64,000 bases of DNA from an uncultured Prevotella sp. (GTDB lineage: Bacteria; Bacteroidota; Bacteroidia; Bacteroidales; Bacteroidaceae), in assembly GCA_900770395.1 (NCBI GenBank), contig CAAGKM010000043.1:62001-126000 (forward strand), written 5' to 3'. The translations under genes were made by a program, and so were the position numbers. Below, piece after piece: positions 7,846 to 16,286 of the stretch (the stretch's first letter is position 1; each line of letters begins with the position of its first letter). Below the pieces are notes generated by a model, which had not been told where the DNA came from, ran no database searches, and saw only the letters and a program-made list of their open reading frames with translations.

Positions 7846-9423
7846 TTATATCGAGGCGATGAAATCATTAAGGTCTGTTTCCTTGTCGAGCTTGAACAGA
7901 GAGCGCAGGCGGTAGCGGCTTTTTACCACGCTCTCACGCTTGATGCCGAGAGTGAGTGCTATCTCCTCGTTCGACTTGCTAAGTCTTATGAGCATGCATA
8001 CAAGCTCGGTGGTGGGCGTTATCTTGGTATAGTCGCGACGTAGCCTTTGTATGTATCCTGGGAAGATGGAGTCAAACAGCTGTCTGAATCGGGTCTCATC
8101 CTCTTTTGTTAGAAGTACCATTGTCAATATCTCAGAATAACTTGACGCGTTGGAGTCCTCCACGCCGTATTGACTCTTACACTCATTCTGGTTGAACTCC
8201 TCAATCTTGGCATTGAGCGAGATACGGTCTTTTATGAGACGGTCAATCGCTTCTTTATTGTCACTGATGATTTTGTTTTTACGGCGTATTCTTGTTATTG
8301 TGAAAAACACAATCGCGATAACGGTGAACAGTGTCAGTATTCCCTTGTAAATGTCTGTCTCTTGCTTCTGTTTAAGCAGGTTTACAAGCTGTATCTTCTC
8401 ATTTTTTATCTGTGAGGTGCGATATTTGAAGTCGGCACCGAGCAGTGCGTTCGCCCTTCTTGATTCCATCACCGTATCGGTCATTCGCTTTGCCTCCCTG
8501 TATATTTTGAGACTTTGCGCCGACAGTTCTTTCTCCACAAGGCTTTGTGAGTACAGGTTCAATGCCCATTCTATGTCGTCCGTTCCATATTTCTGTCTGA
8601 ATATCCTTACCGCCTCTTCCATTATTTTTATTCCCTTGTCGGTGTTTCCCAGCAGAAAAGTTCCTCGCCCGATAAGAAACAGCATGGTTGGATTCGGTTT
8701 TACGTTGCCGATGGCGTAATTACGCTTAAGCATGTCTATAGCCATGGCGATGGAGTCGGGGGCATAGTCGGGATGCTCAATAAAGAAACCAGCGTATGAA
8801 TTGCTGTTTGCCCATTTGCATATCAATGCAAACTTTTTGTCTGTCAATTCATCAGATGTCTCGATGGATTTTTTGTTACATATCATGGCAGAGTCAAGTT
8901 TGTTTGTGTTCTCATATATTACCGACCTCATGCGCCAAAGGTCAGGAATACGGGTGTTGTCGCCTCCTTTCCTGCATAATTCCATGGCCTGGCTGTTAAG
9001 TTCCAGTGCCTTGTCATACAATCCCATTTGTCCATATAAATTAGATGTGTTTCCAAGCAGTTTCACACCCGCTTGAATGTCGAACTTGTCCTGCGGCATG
9101 ACATGCATTGTGTCGGCAGCCTCTTGTAGATAAGTTAATGCCTGCAGATAATCACCGCTGCGGAAATAGAAATAGCCCATCTGTGCGAGAATTTCCAACG
9201 ATGACTCCTTTGCTTTTCCTTGCCGCATCTCTTCCACTGCCTTTTTCTGCAGTGCGATATATTCTTCTGGTGCTCCGTCGTTGACTTTCACAGTCTTCGC
9301 CTTCTTATGGAATGACGAATCCGTGACTGTCTGTCCCGTTTTTTTGTTCTCGTGTGAGTTAGAGCAAGCCCATATGGTTAATACGGCGACAGTTAAAACG
9401 AAAATTCTACAGTTTAATTTCAT
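7846..9423 (-). CDS. TPR lipoprotein with single TM helix and C-terminal HTH (membrane-bound regulator)
   Basis: 525 aa. Lipoprotein-type signal with lipobox LTIWAC (Cys20), then tetratricopeptide-like helical repeats over about 50-330. A transmembrane helix at about 359-378 is followed by charged RIRRKNK, a coiled stretch, and a C-terminal LuxR/GerE-like HTH (residues about 475-515, including SNEEIALTLGIKRESVVKSRYRLRSL). The layout (outside TPR sensor, one helix, cytoplasmic HTH) is known from Bacteroidetes regulators of surface structures. It is transcribed away from the fimbrial locus across an 879-base gap that contains the palindrome array at 9666-9743, so it is the natural candidate regulator of the fimbriae (inference). 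A -7 box TACCTTTG lies at 9501-9494. Confidence 0.8.
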   Translation of the reverse strand: MKLNCRIFVLTVAVLTIWACSNSHENKKTGQTVTDSSFHKKAKTVKVNDGAPEEYIALQKKAVEEMRQGKAKESSLEILAQMGYFYFRSGDYLQALTYLQEAADTMHVMPQDKFDIQAGVKLLGNTSNLYGQMGLYDKALELNSQAMELCRKGGDNTRIPDLWRMRSVIYENTNKLDSAMICNKKSIETSDELTDKKFALICKWANSNSYAGFFIEHPDYAPDSIAMAIDMLKRNYAIGNVKPNPTMLFLIGRGTFLLGNTDKGIKIMEEAVRIFRQKYGTDDIEWALNLYSQSLVEKELSAQSLKIYREAKRMTDTVMESRRANALLGADFKYRTSQIKNEKIQLVNLLKQKQETDIYKGILTLFTVIAIVFFTITRIRRKNKIISDNKEAIDRLIKDRISLNAKIEEFNQNECKSQYGVEDSNASSYSEILTMVLLTKEDETRFRQLFDSIFPGYIQRLRRDYTKITPTTELVCMLIRLSKSNEEIALTLGIKRESVVKSRYRLRSLFKLDKETDLNDFIASI

Positions 9424-9665
9424 TTTCTTTTTTCAATTTATAATTATATATAATGTGTATTGTTTTTATGGGGCTCATGTAGTTCTCTCGCTACAAAGGT
9501 AATAAAAATAATCTGATAAATTGTAACTTTTTCCTCTAATTTATATAAAATCGTTATTTCACCACCCCGAAATGCGAATTTGAAAGTAAATTAATAGACA
9601 AATTGATGGACAAAATTGTCTATTTGTGGATATTTTAGTGTTTGTAGGAATACGTAATTGTGCAC

Positions 9666-9743
9666 GAACATATGTTCATTGGTCATTGAACATATGTTCA
9701 TCGGCCATCAAACATATGTTCATCGGTCATCGAACATATGTTC
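9666..9743. repeat. Array of four GAACATATGTTC palindromes, 22-bp period
   Basis: Copies at 9666-9677, 9688-9699, 9710-9721 (first base A) and 9732-9743. Each is a 12-bp palindrome and the copies start exactly 22 bp apart. The three 10-bp spacers are near-identical (ATCGGTCATC-like). All sites would face the same side of the helix, as expected for an operator array, and the array lies between the divergent regulator and fimbrial promoters. Confidence 0.9.
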
Positions 9744-10011
9744 ATCGGTGTCATCGCCACAGAATATTGTTTTATTGGTAATTTCTTTGTTTTTCCCAAA
9801 TAGTAAGAATGTAGTCTCAAATGGTTCAAAATGGAAAAACGTATTTGTTTTTCTTTTCTTTTATACGTAATTTTGCATTGTAAATTGTAAATCGTAGAAT
9901 AGATATATATAATGTATGATGGTAGAAAAAATGTGATATGGAAGCAATGATAACAAATATTGTAAATAAATATAACTTTATTGGGTTAATTATGGTTAAT
10001 GTGGGGGGGTG

Positions 10012-10043
10012 TTGCTCGATGCAGAATTTTTTTTGTATTTTTG
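10012..10043 (+). promoter_or_regulatory. Putative promoter of fimbrial locus
   Basis: TATTTTTG at 10036-10043 fits the -7 consensus. The upstream TTG at 10012-10014 is a weak -33 box. A G7 run (10003-10009) lies immediately upstream, where a length change would alter the promoter's distance from upstream sites. Confidence 0.5.
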
Positions 10044-10302
10044 CACCCGAAATATTATGATAGAGTAACTGTTGACGTATGAAAATATTGGAGAGTGACA
10101 GACGAAAGACAATAAGAAAGTGTTATCATTTCTCCCTGCAGGGGTATGTAACGGTTGGATTTTATGGGAGATAAGACTATATGTGGCCATTCAGAGATGG
10201 ATAGATTAATGGACAAAGACAGATTTCGCATGGTTTGCTAATGTGTAAGTTTGTAGGAATGGAATATAATGATTAATTTTGTGATGAATAAAAAATATAG
10301 AT

Positions 10303-10890
10303 ATGATACGTTGTATAGTTTTTTTACGAGCGTGGCTGACTGTGTTACTGCTGTTTTACATGATGACGGTAACAGCACAGAATTTGGCAGTGAAGACCAA
10401 CGCCCTTTATTGGGTCACGACATCGGTTAACGCAGCTGTTGAGAAGAAGGTTGCCGACAGATGGACTGTGGACCTCTCACTCGGATATAATCCATTTACA
10501 TTCTCAGAGAACAAGAAACTCCGCCACATTGCCGTTCAGCCCGAGGCGCGCTACTGGCTCTGTCATGCCTTTGCCGGACATTTTTTCGGCGCACATCTTG
10601 TTTACTCGCATTTCAATGTTGGAGGAATAGACGTTCCTTTCGGGCTGTTTCCCGAGCTGAAGGATAACCGTTTCCAGGGCGATCTCGGCGCTGTGGGCAT
10701 AGCATACGGCTACAGCTGGATGCTTCCGTCGAAGAGATGGAGCATAGAGGCGGAGATAGGCGTCGGCTATGGCATAACGAGATACTCTAAATACAGGTGC
10801 TTTAAATGCGGCAGCAAACTTGCCGACGAGACGAAAGGCATGTTCATGCCCACCAAGCTTGCAATATCGTTTATATATAATATAAAATAA
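10303..10890 (+). CDS. DUF3575 outer-membrane protein of fimbrial locus
   Basis: 195 aa. A cleavable signal peptide (to about residue 25, TVTAQ) is followed by a beta-rich sequence with alternating hydrophobics and an aromatic C-terminal strand (KLAISFIYNIK), consistent with a small outer-membrane barrel. The LAVKTNALYWVTTSVNAAVE start and the FFGAHLVYSHFNVGG segment match the DUF3575 pattern often found at the head of Bacteroidetes fimbrial operons next to a DUF3868 gene. It is 14 bases upstream of that gene here. Precise function unknown; probably assembly or anchoring. Confidence 0.75.
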   Translation: MIRCIVFLRAWLTVLLLFYMMTVTAQNLAVKTNALYWVTTSVNAAVEKKVADRWTVDLSLGYNPFTFSENKKLRHIAVQPEARYWLCHAFAGHFFGAHLVYSHFNVGGIDVPFGLFPELKDNRFQGDLGAVGIAYGYSWMLPSKRWSIEAEIGVGYGITRYSKYRCFKCGSKLADETKGMFMPTKLAISFIYNIK

Positions 10891-10904
10891 TATAAGGTGT
10901 AAGG

Positions 10905-12248
10905 ATGAAAAGATTACTGATTATAGCAATTATATTTGCGGCGGCACTCACTTCTTTTGCCCAGGCGACCCTTGAAAGCCGGCTCACCGATTTCAAGGCT
11001 GATGGCTCGACAATGAAAATCACATACGTGCTTGCCGGAGACCAGACCGTGGGCAGCGACTATGCCCTGTGTCTCACGCCTTTCCTCTGCAACGCAAAGG
11101 GTGACTCGCTGTTTCTCGACCCGATAGTGTTCCGTGGAAAGAGAAACATGAGATATGCGGAGCGCAGCCGTTTCTATGGCGGTGTGCCGCAGACCACGGC
11201 TTCCGAGCTTCCACTAAACGCCACACAGCAGCGTGAGCTGACGCTCAGCCGTGACCGCTATCCATGGCTGTGGACAGGACGCATAGAGATGGGGGTAAGG
11301 AAGGAGAAGGAGGGATGCTGCAATGTGGTGGACATGCCGCATGACAGTATCGGGCATTTCGTCTATATCCCACCGTTTATGCCGCAGCTGGCGTATGTGG
11401 AGGACAACACCGGCAAGGCTGGCGAGCTGCAGAAGAATAATCCCGTGCTGCAGCACATAAGCAAGTACCGGCCTTATGACGACACACGCATCCTCCGCAA
11501 GGAGAATGGCGCCCTATATGTCCACTACCCTGTCAACAAGGCAGACTTGCGACATGACTTCCGAGACAATGCCCAGACACTCGACCGTATAGAGCAAATA
11601 ACCCGCGCCATTATGGAGGATACAACCTCGTCGGTAAAGATAATACAGATTATAGGACTGGCGTCAGTGGAAGGTCCTCAGCAGCGTAACTCCGCATTGG
11701 CAGCCAACCGTGCCGAGGCATTGAAGAAGTATGTGCAGCAGAAGGTACGCACTCCCGACAGCATGTATGAGGCGGTAAACGGCGGTGAGGCGTGGACAGA
11801 GTTGCGCGACCAGATCAGCGACACTGACTTTGAATGGCGTGAGAGGCTGCTCGCTATTATTGATTCCGATAACGCCCCCGACAGGAAGGAGCTTATGATA
11901 AAGGCACTCGATGGCGGTAAGGCATACGCATATCTGAAGGAGCATATACTGAAAGACCAGCGTAACTCAGGCTATGTGCGCATATACTATGACTATGTGC
12001 CCGACACTACAGCCAATATCATCAACAAGGCTGTGGACTTGATGAAGGAGGGAAAGTATGCTGAGGCGCTTGCATTGCTCGAACCGGTGTCGTACGACAA
12101 GCGTTCGCACAGTCCGCTCGGAGTGGCTTACTATATGACTGGCAATGAGCAGAAAGGTATGGAGTATATGCGGCGTGCGGCAGATGAGGGTAATGAGAAC
12201 GCACGCCGTAACATAGAACAGATAAGGAAAAGAATTATTAATCAATAA
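10905..12248 (+). CDS. DUF3868-type fimbrial accessory protein with OmpA-like and TPR regions
   Basis: 447 aa. Signal peptide (ALTSFAQA, about 1-22). The N-terminal region of about 150 aa resembles DUF3868. The middle region around 205-270 has an OmpA-like core (VKIIQIIGLASVEGP, NSALAANRAEALKKYV), expected to bind peptidoglycan. A short TPR/Sel1-like tail (about 365-447) follows. Periplasmic/outer-membrane location is expected. It is encoded between DUF3575 and the major fimbrillin with gaps of 14 and 12 bases, so all three are probably one operon. Likely holds the fimbrial base to the wall (inference). Confidence 0.72.
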   Translation: MKRLLIIAIIFAAALTSFAQATLESRLTDFKADGSTMKITYVLAGDQTVGSDYALCLTPFLCNAKGDSLFLDPIVFRGKRNMRYAERSRFYGGVPQTTASELPLNATQQRELTLSRDRYPWLWTGRIEMGVRKEKEGCCNVVDMPHDSIGHFVYIPPFMPQLAYVEDNTGKAGELQKNNPVLQHISKYRPYDDTRILRKENGALYVHYPVNKADLRHDFRDNAQTLDRIEQITRAIMEDTTSSVKIIQIIGLASVEGPQQRNSALAANRAEALKKYVQQKVRTPDSMYEAVNGGEAWTELRDQISDTDFEWRERLLAIIDSDNAPDRKELMIKALDGGKAYAYLKEHILKDQRNSGYVRIYYDYVPDTTANIINKAVDLMKEGKYAEALALLEPVSYDKRSHSPLGVAYYMTGNEQKGMEYMRRAADEGNENARRNIEQIRKRIINQ

Positions 12249-12260
12249 AATAGTTTTGAC

Positions 12261-13973
12261 ATGAAAAAATTTACTAACATGAATTTTGCCTATGGGGGGG
12301 TGGTACTCCTCGCTGGCGCAATGACTTTCTCAGCCTGCTCGTCAGACGAGGAGGTGGTTAATGTAAATCCGTCGTTTGACGGAAAGAGTGTGAAGACACA
12401 GTTTGCAATTAGCATTCCTGCCGGTGGGCAGAGCAAGACACGTGTGTCTCAGGATGTTGCTCAAGGACAGGATAACCCTGTGTTCCGTGGCATGAGCAAT
12501 ATCCGTTTGATCCCCTTCTCCACAACAAATGGTACAACATTTGAGAATGACGCTATTATTCTTACCGATATTGCCAATACCAATGATTTGGAAAACAATG
12601 CAAAATTCTACAGCGACGTGGCAGTTCCTATTGGTACAAATCATTTTTGGTTTTATGCTGAGGCTACTCGTGAATTAGGAGCGGAGGATAAAGACAATGG
12701 CGCGCTTGATGTCAACAGTGATTTGACTACAGGACTTTTGAACGGTAAAAACATTTCTGATTTCAAATTTCAGCATAGACAAATCAATGCAACGCCGACT
12801 ACTGGTATTGAGAGCTATTTAGCTGGTATCTTGAATGCAGTTGTTACAAGTTTCGGAACACCATCTAATCCAGGTGACGTAGCCGCATTTGACAATTTAA
12901 AGAAGACAAATGTGGGGTCTTCCTCTGCAATTAAAGCGGTTATGAAAGATATTTATAATGCAGTAAGTATCGATGCGGTGAAGAATAAAATTGCAGAATA
13001 TTTTGATTCAGGATCAAATGATTTCGCTTATAAGACAAGTGCAACCGGATATGTAACAAATGCAGACAATTATCCTGGCTGTTTAGGTATTCCAGAGGGT
13101 GCCGCTCAAGTAAAATATGATAATGGAAATTTTGCATACGTGGCAACAAGTGCCGAGCAGCAATTTGGCACATACGTATTCCCTGCATCACTCTATTATT
13201 GGGTAAACTCTGCAATAGGTGCAGGTGATGCTACACATTCTAATGATTGGGCTGGTTCGACAACTGCCGATTGGAATACATTTGTTATAAGTAGCACCAA
13301 TTATCCTGATAATAGTGTTTCTTCCAAAACTCAGTCAATAGTATTGAAGAGTCCTGTTCAGTATGCAGTGAGCCAGTTGGTATACAATGTGCACTTTAAT
13401 GCAGAGCAGGTTTTGGATAAAGCGTCTCATCCAATCAATGTCATGGCTGGAGGAAATGCAAACTTCAAGCTGAAGGGAATCCTGATAGGCGGTCAGAAAG
13501 CTGTTGACTATAAGTTTGAGCAGCTTTCTGGTGAGACAGAAAGAACAATCTATGATGCAAGTATAGGCGGCACATTGCAGGATGTTACAACTGCTACAGG
13601 TGGTAATAATTATTATAGCTTAACTTTGCAGACAGAAAAGAGAGCTGAAAATGCGGATGGAGATAATCAGAAAATTGTAAGTATTGCGCTTGAGATGGTA
13701 AACAATTCAGGTGCAGCATTTACCGGTAAGGATAATGAGATTATTCCTGATGGCGGTACATTCTACCTTAGAGGTGAGTTGAGGACAAAGCTTAATGACT
13801 CTAATGAATATGTTTTCGAGCAGGACCACAAGACCGTAGCCAATATAACCATCAGCTCTTTGGCTTCTGCGGAATATACCATTCCTGATTTGAGAAAGAC
13901 AGAACTTGAGCTTGGTCTCTATGTTGACCTTGAATGGCAGGAAGGTTTGACTTATGATGTAGTGATTGAATAA
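12261..13973 (+). CDS. Major fimbrillin, Mfa1/FimA-type lipoprotein
   Basis: 570 aa, close to P. gingivalis Mfa1 (about 560). Signal peptide with lipobox FSAC (Cys26), then NP-rich leader and the fimbrillin N-domain (KTQFAISIPAGGQSKTRVS, VFRGMSNIRLIPFSTT). In this family Arg-gingipain-type cleavage releases a strand that inserts into the next subunit; the arginine in the TRVS segment (residues about 59-62) is a candidate cleavage site. The C-terminal LELGLYVDLEWQEGLTYDVVIE is typical. Coding sequence between about 12.5 and 13.9 kb is visibly more AT-rich than its neighbours, as expected for a variable surface antigen. A G7 run sits in the signal-peptide codons (12294-12300). Confidence 0.85.
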   Translation: MKKFTNMNFAYGGVVLLAGAMTFSACSSDEEVVNVNPSFDGKSVKTQFAISIPAGGQSKTRVSQDVAQGQDNPVFRGMSNIRLIPFSTTNGTTFENDAIILTDIANTNDLENNAKFYSDVAVPIGTNHFWFYAEATRELGAEDKDNGALDVNSDLTTGLLNGKNISDFKFQHRQINATPTTGIESYLAGILNAVVTSFGTPSNPGDVAAFDNLKKTNVGSSSAIKAVMKDIYNAVSIDAVKNKIAEYFDSGSNDFAYKTSATGYVTNADNYPGCLGIPEGAAQVKYDNGNFAYVATSAEQQFGTYVFPASLYYWVNSAIGAGDATHSNDWAGSTTADWNTFVISSTNYPDNSVSSKTQSIVLKSPVQYAVSQLVYNVHFNAEQVLDKASHPINVMAGGNANFKLKGILIGGQKAVDYKFEQLSGETERTIYDASIGGTLQDVTTATGGNNYYSLTLQTEKRAENADGDNQKIVSIALEMVNNSGAAFTGKDNEIIPDGGTFYLRGELRTKLNDSNEYVFEQDHKTVANITISSLASAEYTIPDLRKTELELGLYVDLEWQEGLTYDVVIE

Positions 13974-13976
13974 AAA

Positions 13977-14060
13977 AAGTAAGTAGTACTTAAATGGCAA
14001 AGTAAGTAGTACTTAAACCTCAAGGTAAGTACTACTTCAATGACCAAGTAAGTACTACTC
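13977..14060. repeat. Array of four AAGTA(G/C)TACTT palindromes, 23-bp period
   Basis: 15-bp units at 13977-13991, 14000-14014, 14023-14037 and 14046-14060, starting exactly 23 bp apart. The core is an 11-bp palindrome: AAGTAGTACTT in copies 1-2 and its reverse complement AAGTACTACTT in copies 3-4 (the last base of copy 4 is changed). It fills almost the whole gap between the fimbrillin stop and the Mfa2-like start and would be transcribed if the locus is one operon. Confidence 0.9.
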
Positions 14061-14066
14061 AGAACG

Positions 14067-15053
14067 ATGATGAGGACATTACATGATAATATATGGCGAC
14101 TGGCGATGCTGATGGTGTTCCCGTTGGCATTAGGTTCCTGTATAGATGAGGACATGTCGGACTGTGGTACAGATTACACCATCAACTATCAGGTGCGGCT
14201 GCACACCAACATGCAGACAGAGATAAGCTCGGAACTGTCGGCACCCGGGGAGCAGGCGGTGGCAGGGAGGTTGGAGCAAGCCTTAGCAGATATCTTCTCT
14301 GATGTGGCACGCGACCTTGACATCAATTTTTATGCTAATAATGGATTGGCACATCATGAGGCGCATCAGATAAATGCCGCCAATGCCTCGTTCACCATCT
14401 ATCTGAAAGCTGAGGACTATCGCCATCTGGCATGGACAAATGTGGCTGTCAACCCTGTACTGACCCTCTCAGGACAGGACACTGACAGCCAGGTAAACAT
14501 TGCAAACATGCCAAATGACACCATCGACGCACACACGCAGGGACTGTTCACTGCCCGTAAGGACATGGCTGTCAAGTCGGAGAGCTACACCTTCACAGTT
14601 CCCCTGTATATGCAGAACAGTGCAACGGCATTGGTAATCAACCGTAATGGCGTAGCCGCAGATGACATTAAGGCGTATGTGGTTGGGCTTGCCAATGACT
14701 TCTCCGTAAACGACAGCGTGTATCATTATGACCGGACAACGGCTGTGCGCACCATCCGTATGGACGAAGGCGGATACACTTGCCTGCATACCGCAGGATT
14801 TCCGTCATCTGATGATATGCGTTTAAGAGCGGGTGAGGCTGATGGTATCTGGAGCTATCATGTGTATGTGACTGTCAACGGAAAGATAACGGAGACAAAA
14901 CTGTATGTCAGAGAGCCATTGAAGGCTGCCCAACTAAAGATAATAAAGGTAAATCTTAATCCTGACGGAAGTGTTACTACCGAGGCGCCCGAGGTGGGTG
15001 TAAGCGTGACACTCGACTGGAAGCCCGGCGGTGACCATGAGATAGAGATATAA
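14067..15053 (+). CDS. FimB/Mfa2-type fimbrial anchor lipoprotein
   Basis: 328 aa. Lipobox LALGSC (Cys25) followed directly by IDEDMSDCG, the diagnostic start of the Mfa2/FimB family, and TINYQVRLHTNMQ. Family members terminate and anchor the fimbrial polymer at the outer membrane and set its length. The C-terminal VSVTLDWKPGGDHEIEI is the expected final strand. Start choice: the ATG at 14067, with a second Met codon immediately after. It is separated from the fimbrillin by the palindrome array, which could allow separate control of subunit and anchor levels. Confidence 0.85.
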   Translation: MMRTLHDNIWRLAMLMVFPLALGSCIDEDMSDCGTDYTINYQVRLHTNMQTEISSELSAPGEQAVAGRLEQALADIFSDVARDLDINFYANNGLAHHEAHQINAANASFTIYLKAEDYRHLAWTNVAVNPVLTLSGQDTDSQVNIANMPNDTIDAHTQGLFTARKDMAVKSESYTFTVPLYMQNSATALVINRNGVAADDIKAYVVGLANDFSVNDSVYHYDRTTAVRTIRMDEGGYTCLHTAGFPSSDDMRLRAGEADGIWSYHVYVTVNGKITETKLYVREPLKAAQLKIIKVNLNPDGSVTTEAPEVGVSVTLDWKPGGDHEIEI

Positions 15054-15077
15054 ATATAAATGGAGAATCCAAATGAA

Positions 15078-15181
15078 GGAGTAAAAATGAAGTTAAAAGG
15101 AGATAGAAGAAGTTAAAGGACAATAGTCAAAGCCAAGACTTCTGTGCTCAAATCATATGTCCTCTATCTCCTTTTTACTCC
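15078..15181. repeat. Long imperfect inverted repeat built from GGAGTTAAA-like units
   Basis: AAAAGGAGATAGA (15095-15107) pairs perfectly with TCTATCTCCTTTT (15163-15175). GGAGTAAAAA (15078-15087) also has a complement at 15172-15181, overlapping the first right arm, so alternative pairings are possible. It lies between the Mfa2-like gene and the next fimbrillin-like gene and could attenuate or process the operon transcript. Confidence 0.65.
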
Positions 15182-15208
15182 CCCTAACTCCCTTTAACTC
15201 CTAAACGA

Positions 15209-16273
15209 ATGAAGATAGACATATATATAATAATGGTGATGTGCATGATGTCGCTTCTCTCATGCAGCCACAGTGATGAAGGCTCGTCTGTGGAGAATGA
15301 GCCTGTTGAGACCGTTACGATTCTCATATCCGTACCTAAAAGTGTTAATACAAGAGCAGATGTTGGAGACCCGGGCGAGGCTGTACGGGAAGGAGAGGAC
15401 TGGGACGAGATGGCTGTTATCATTGCATATACAGAGATTGATGATGAGCCAGCCAACAAGCCTGTCATCATAAAGACGTTGACCAAGGATGACTTTGAGA
15501 CTCTTCGCCATTATAACGGCAATGAGGCTTCGCCATACCGTATGTACCCCATAGTCTTAAGACGTGGCACGGTACACATCTATGGCATTACCTATACAGG
15601 CTTGGCAGCCGATAGCCCCAAAGACGCCATCGCAAAATGTAGCACAGAAGAGGATGTCTTGGCTTTGACCATCTCCAACAGCTATGCCTTGGGAGATGCA
15701 GGACAGACGGAGAAGTTCCTGAGCGTTGCCACGGGATATTATCAAAAAGACGATGGCGGTTTGGCAGAATATGATATAAGTGCCAATAATCCTATATATG
15801 GTGAGCTTGCCAAAGTCCCCTCCATGCGCCTCACCCGCTTAGCCGCGAAGATAGACATACAGTGGGACGCACAGGATGCCTACACACAGGGATATACCGA
15901 TGTGGGAGTTGAGGGTTTTGAGTATGCGGGAGGAGCGACCTTTGACACAGGAGCGTCAGACATGGAGAAGAAAGGTAAGGGCCGCCTCTTTCCCGACCTA
16001 TATACAGGCACTGAGGTATTGAACGGTTCCTCAACCGTCCTCAACCAGATTCCCATAAGTAAGCGCAACGGCCGTGTGTATCATTATGTCTTTCCTGACG
16101 GAGCAAGCCAGCCCAAGGTGACCTTCACTCTTTCTGGCACAAAGAATGGGAATACGGTTCAAAATAATTACACTTTCCAGTTTCCTGACAAGATTCAGAA
16201 ATCCACATGGTATAAGGTGAACACCACCATCCGCGGTGTGACTGGAACTACTACTATAACACAGAATAATTAA
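15209..16273 (+). CDS. Second fimbrillin-like lipoprotein (accessory/tip subunit)
   Basis: 354 aa. Short signal with lipobox LLSC (Cys19), then VTILISVPKSVNTRAD resembling the first strand of Mfa-like fimbrillins. The middle carries the conserved SMRLTRLAAKIDIQWD motif of fimbrial accessory subunits. The C-terminus FPDKIQKSTWYKVNTTIRGV is the strand that usually accepts the next subunit. Shorter than the major fimbrillin, so most likely an accessory or tip-proximal subunit comparable in role to Mfa3/Mfa4. It ends 13 bases before the giant beta-helix gene, suggesting the two are made and assembled together. Confidence 0.75.
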   Translation: MKIDIYIIMVMCMMSLLSCSHSDEGSSVENEPVETVTILISVPKSVNTRADVGDPGEAVREGEDWDEMAVIIAYTEIDDEPANKPVIIKTLTKDDFETLRHYNGNEASPYRMYPIVLRRGTVHIYGITYTGLAADSPKDAIAKCSTEEDVLALTISNSYALGDAGQTEKFLSVATGYYQKDDGGLAEYDISANNPIYGELAKVPSMRLTRLAAKIDIQWDAQDAYTQGYTDVGVEGFEYAGGATFDTGASDMEKKGKGRLFPDLYTGTEVLNGSSTVLNQIPISKRNGRVYHYVFPDGASQPKVTFTLSGTKNGNTVQNNYTFQFPDKIQKSTWYKVNTTIRGVTGTTTITQNN

Positions 16274-16286
16274 GGATAAAAGAAAT

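Larger units (their letters stand above)
9424..10302. other. Long intergenic control region between regulator and fimbrial locus
   Basis: Very AT-rich and without a credible gene. It holds the minus-strand -7 box of the TPR/HTH gene (9494-9501), the four-palindrome array (9666-9743), a G7 run (10003-10009), a plus-strand promoter with -7 box TATTTTTG (10036-10043), and then a predicted untranslated leader of about 250 bases before the first fimbrial gene. That leader contains a small CCCTGCAGGG palindrome near 10136-10145. Confidence 0.7.

Noticed and set aside
9666..9743. CRISPR array
   Set aside because: Only four copies, 10-bp spacers that are near-identical to one another, palindromic units of 12 bp and no cas genes; it fits an operator-like array.
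9658..9870. 70-codon open frame over the palindrome array
   Set aside because: It merely translates the 22-bp repeats; no signal or domain.
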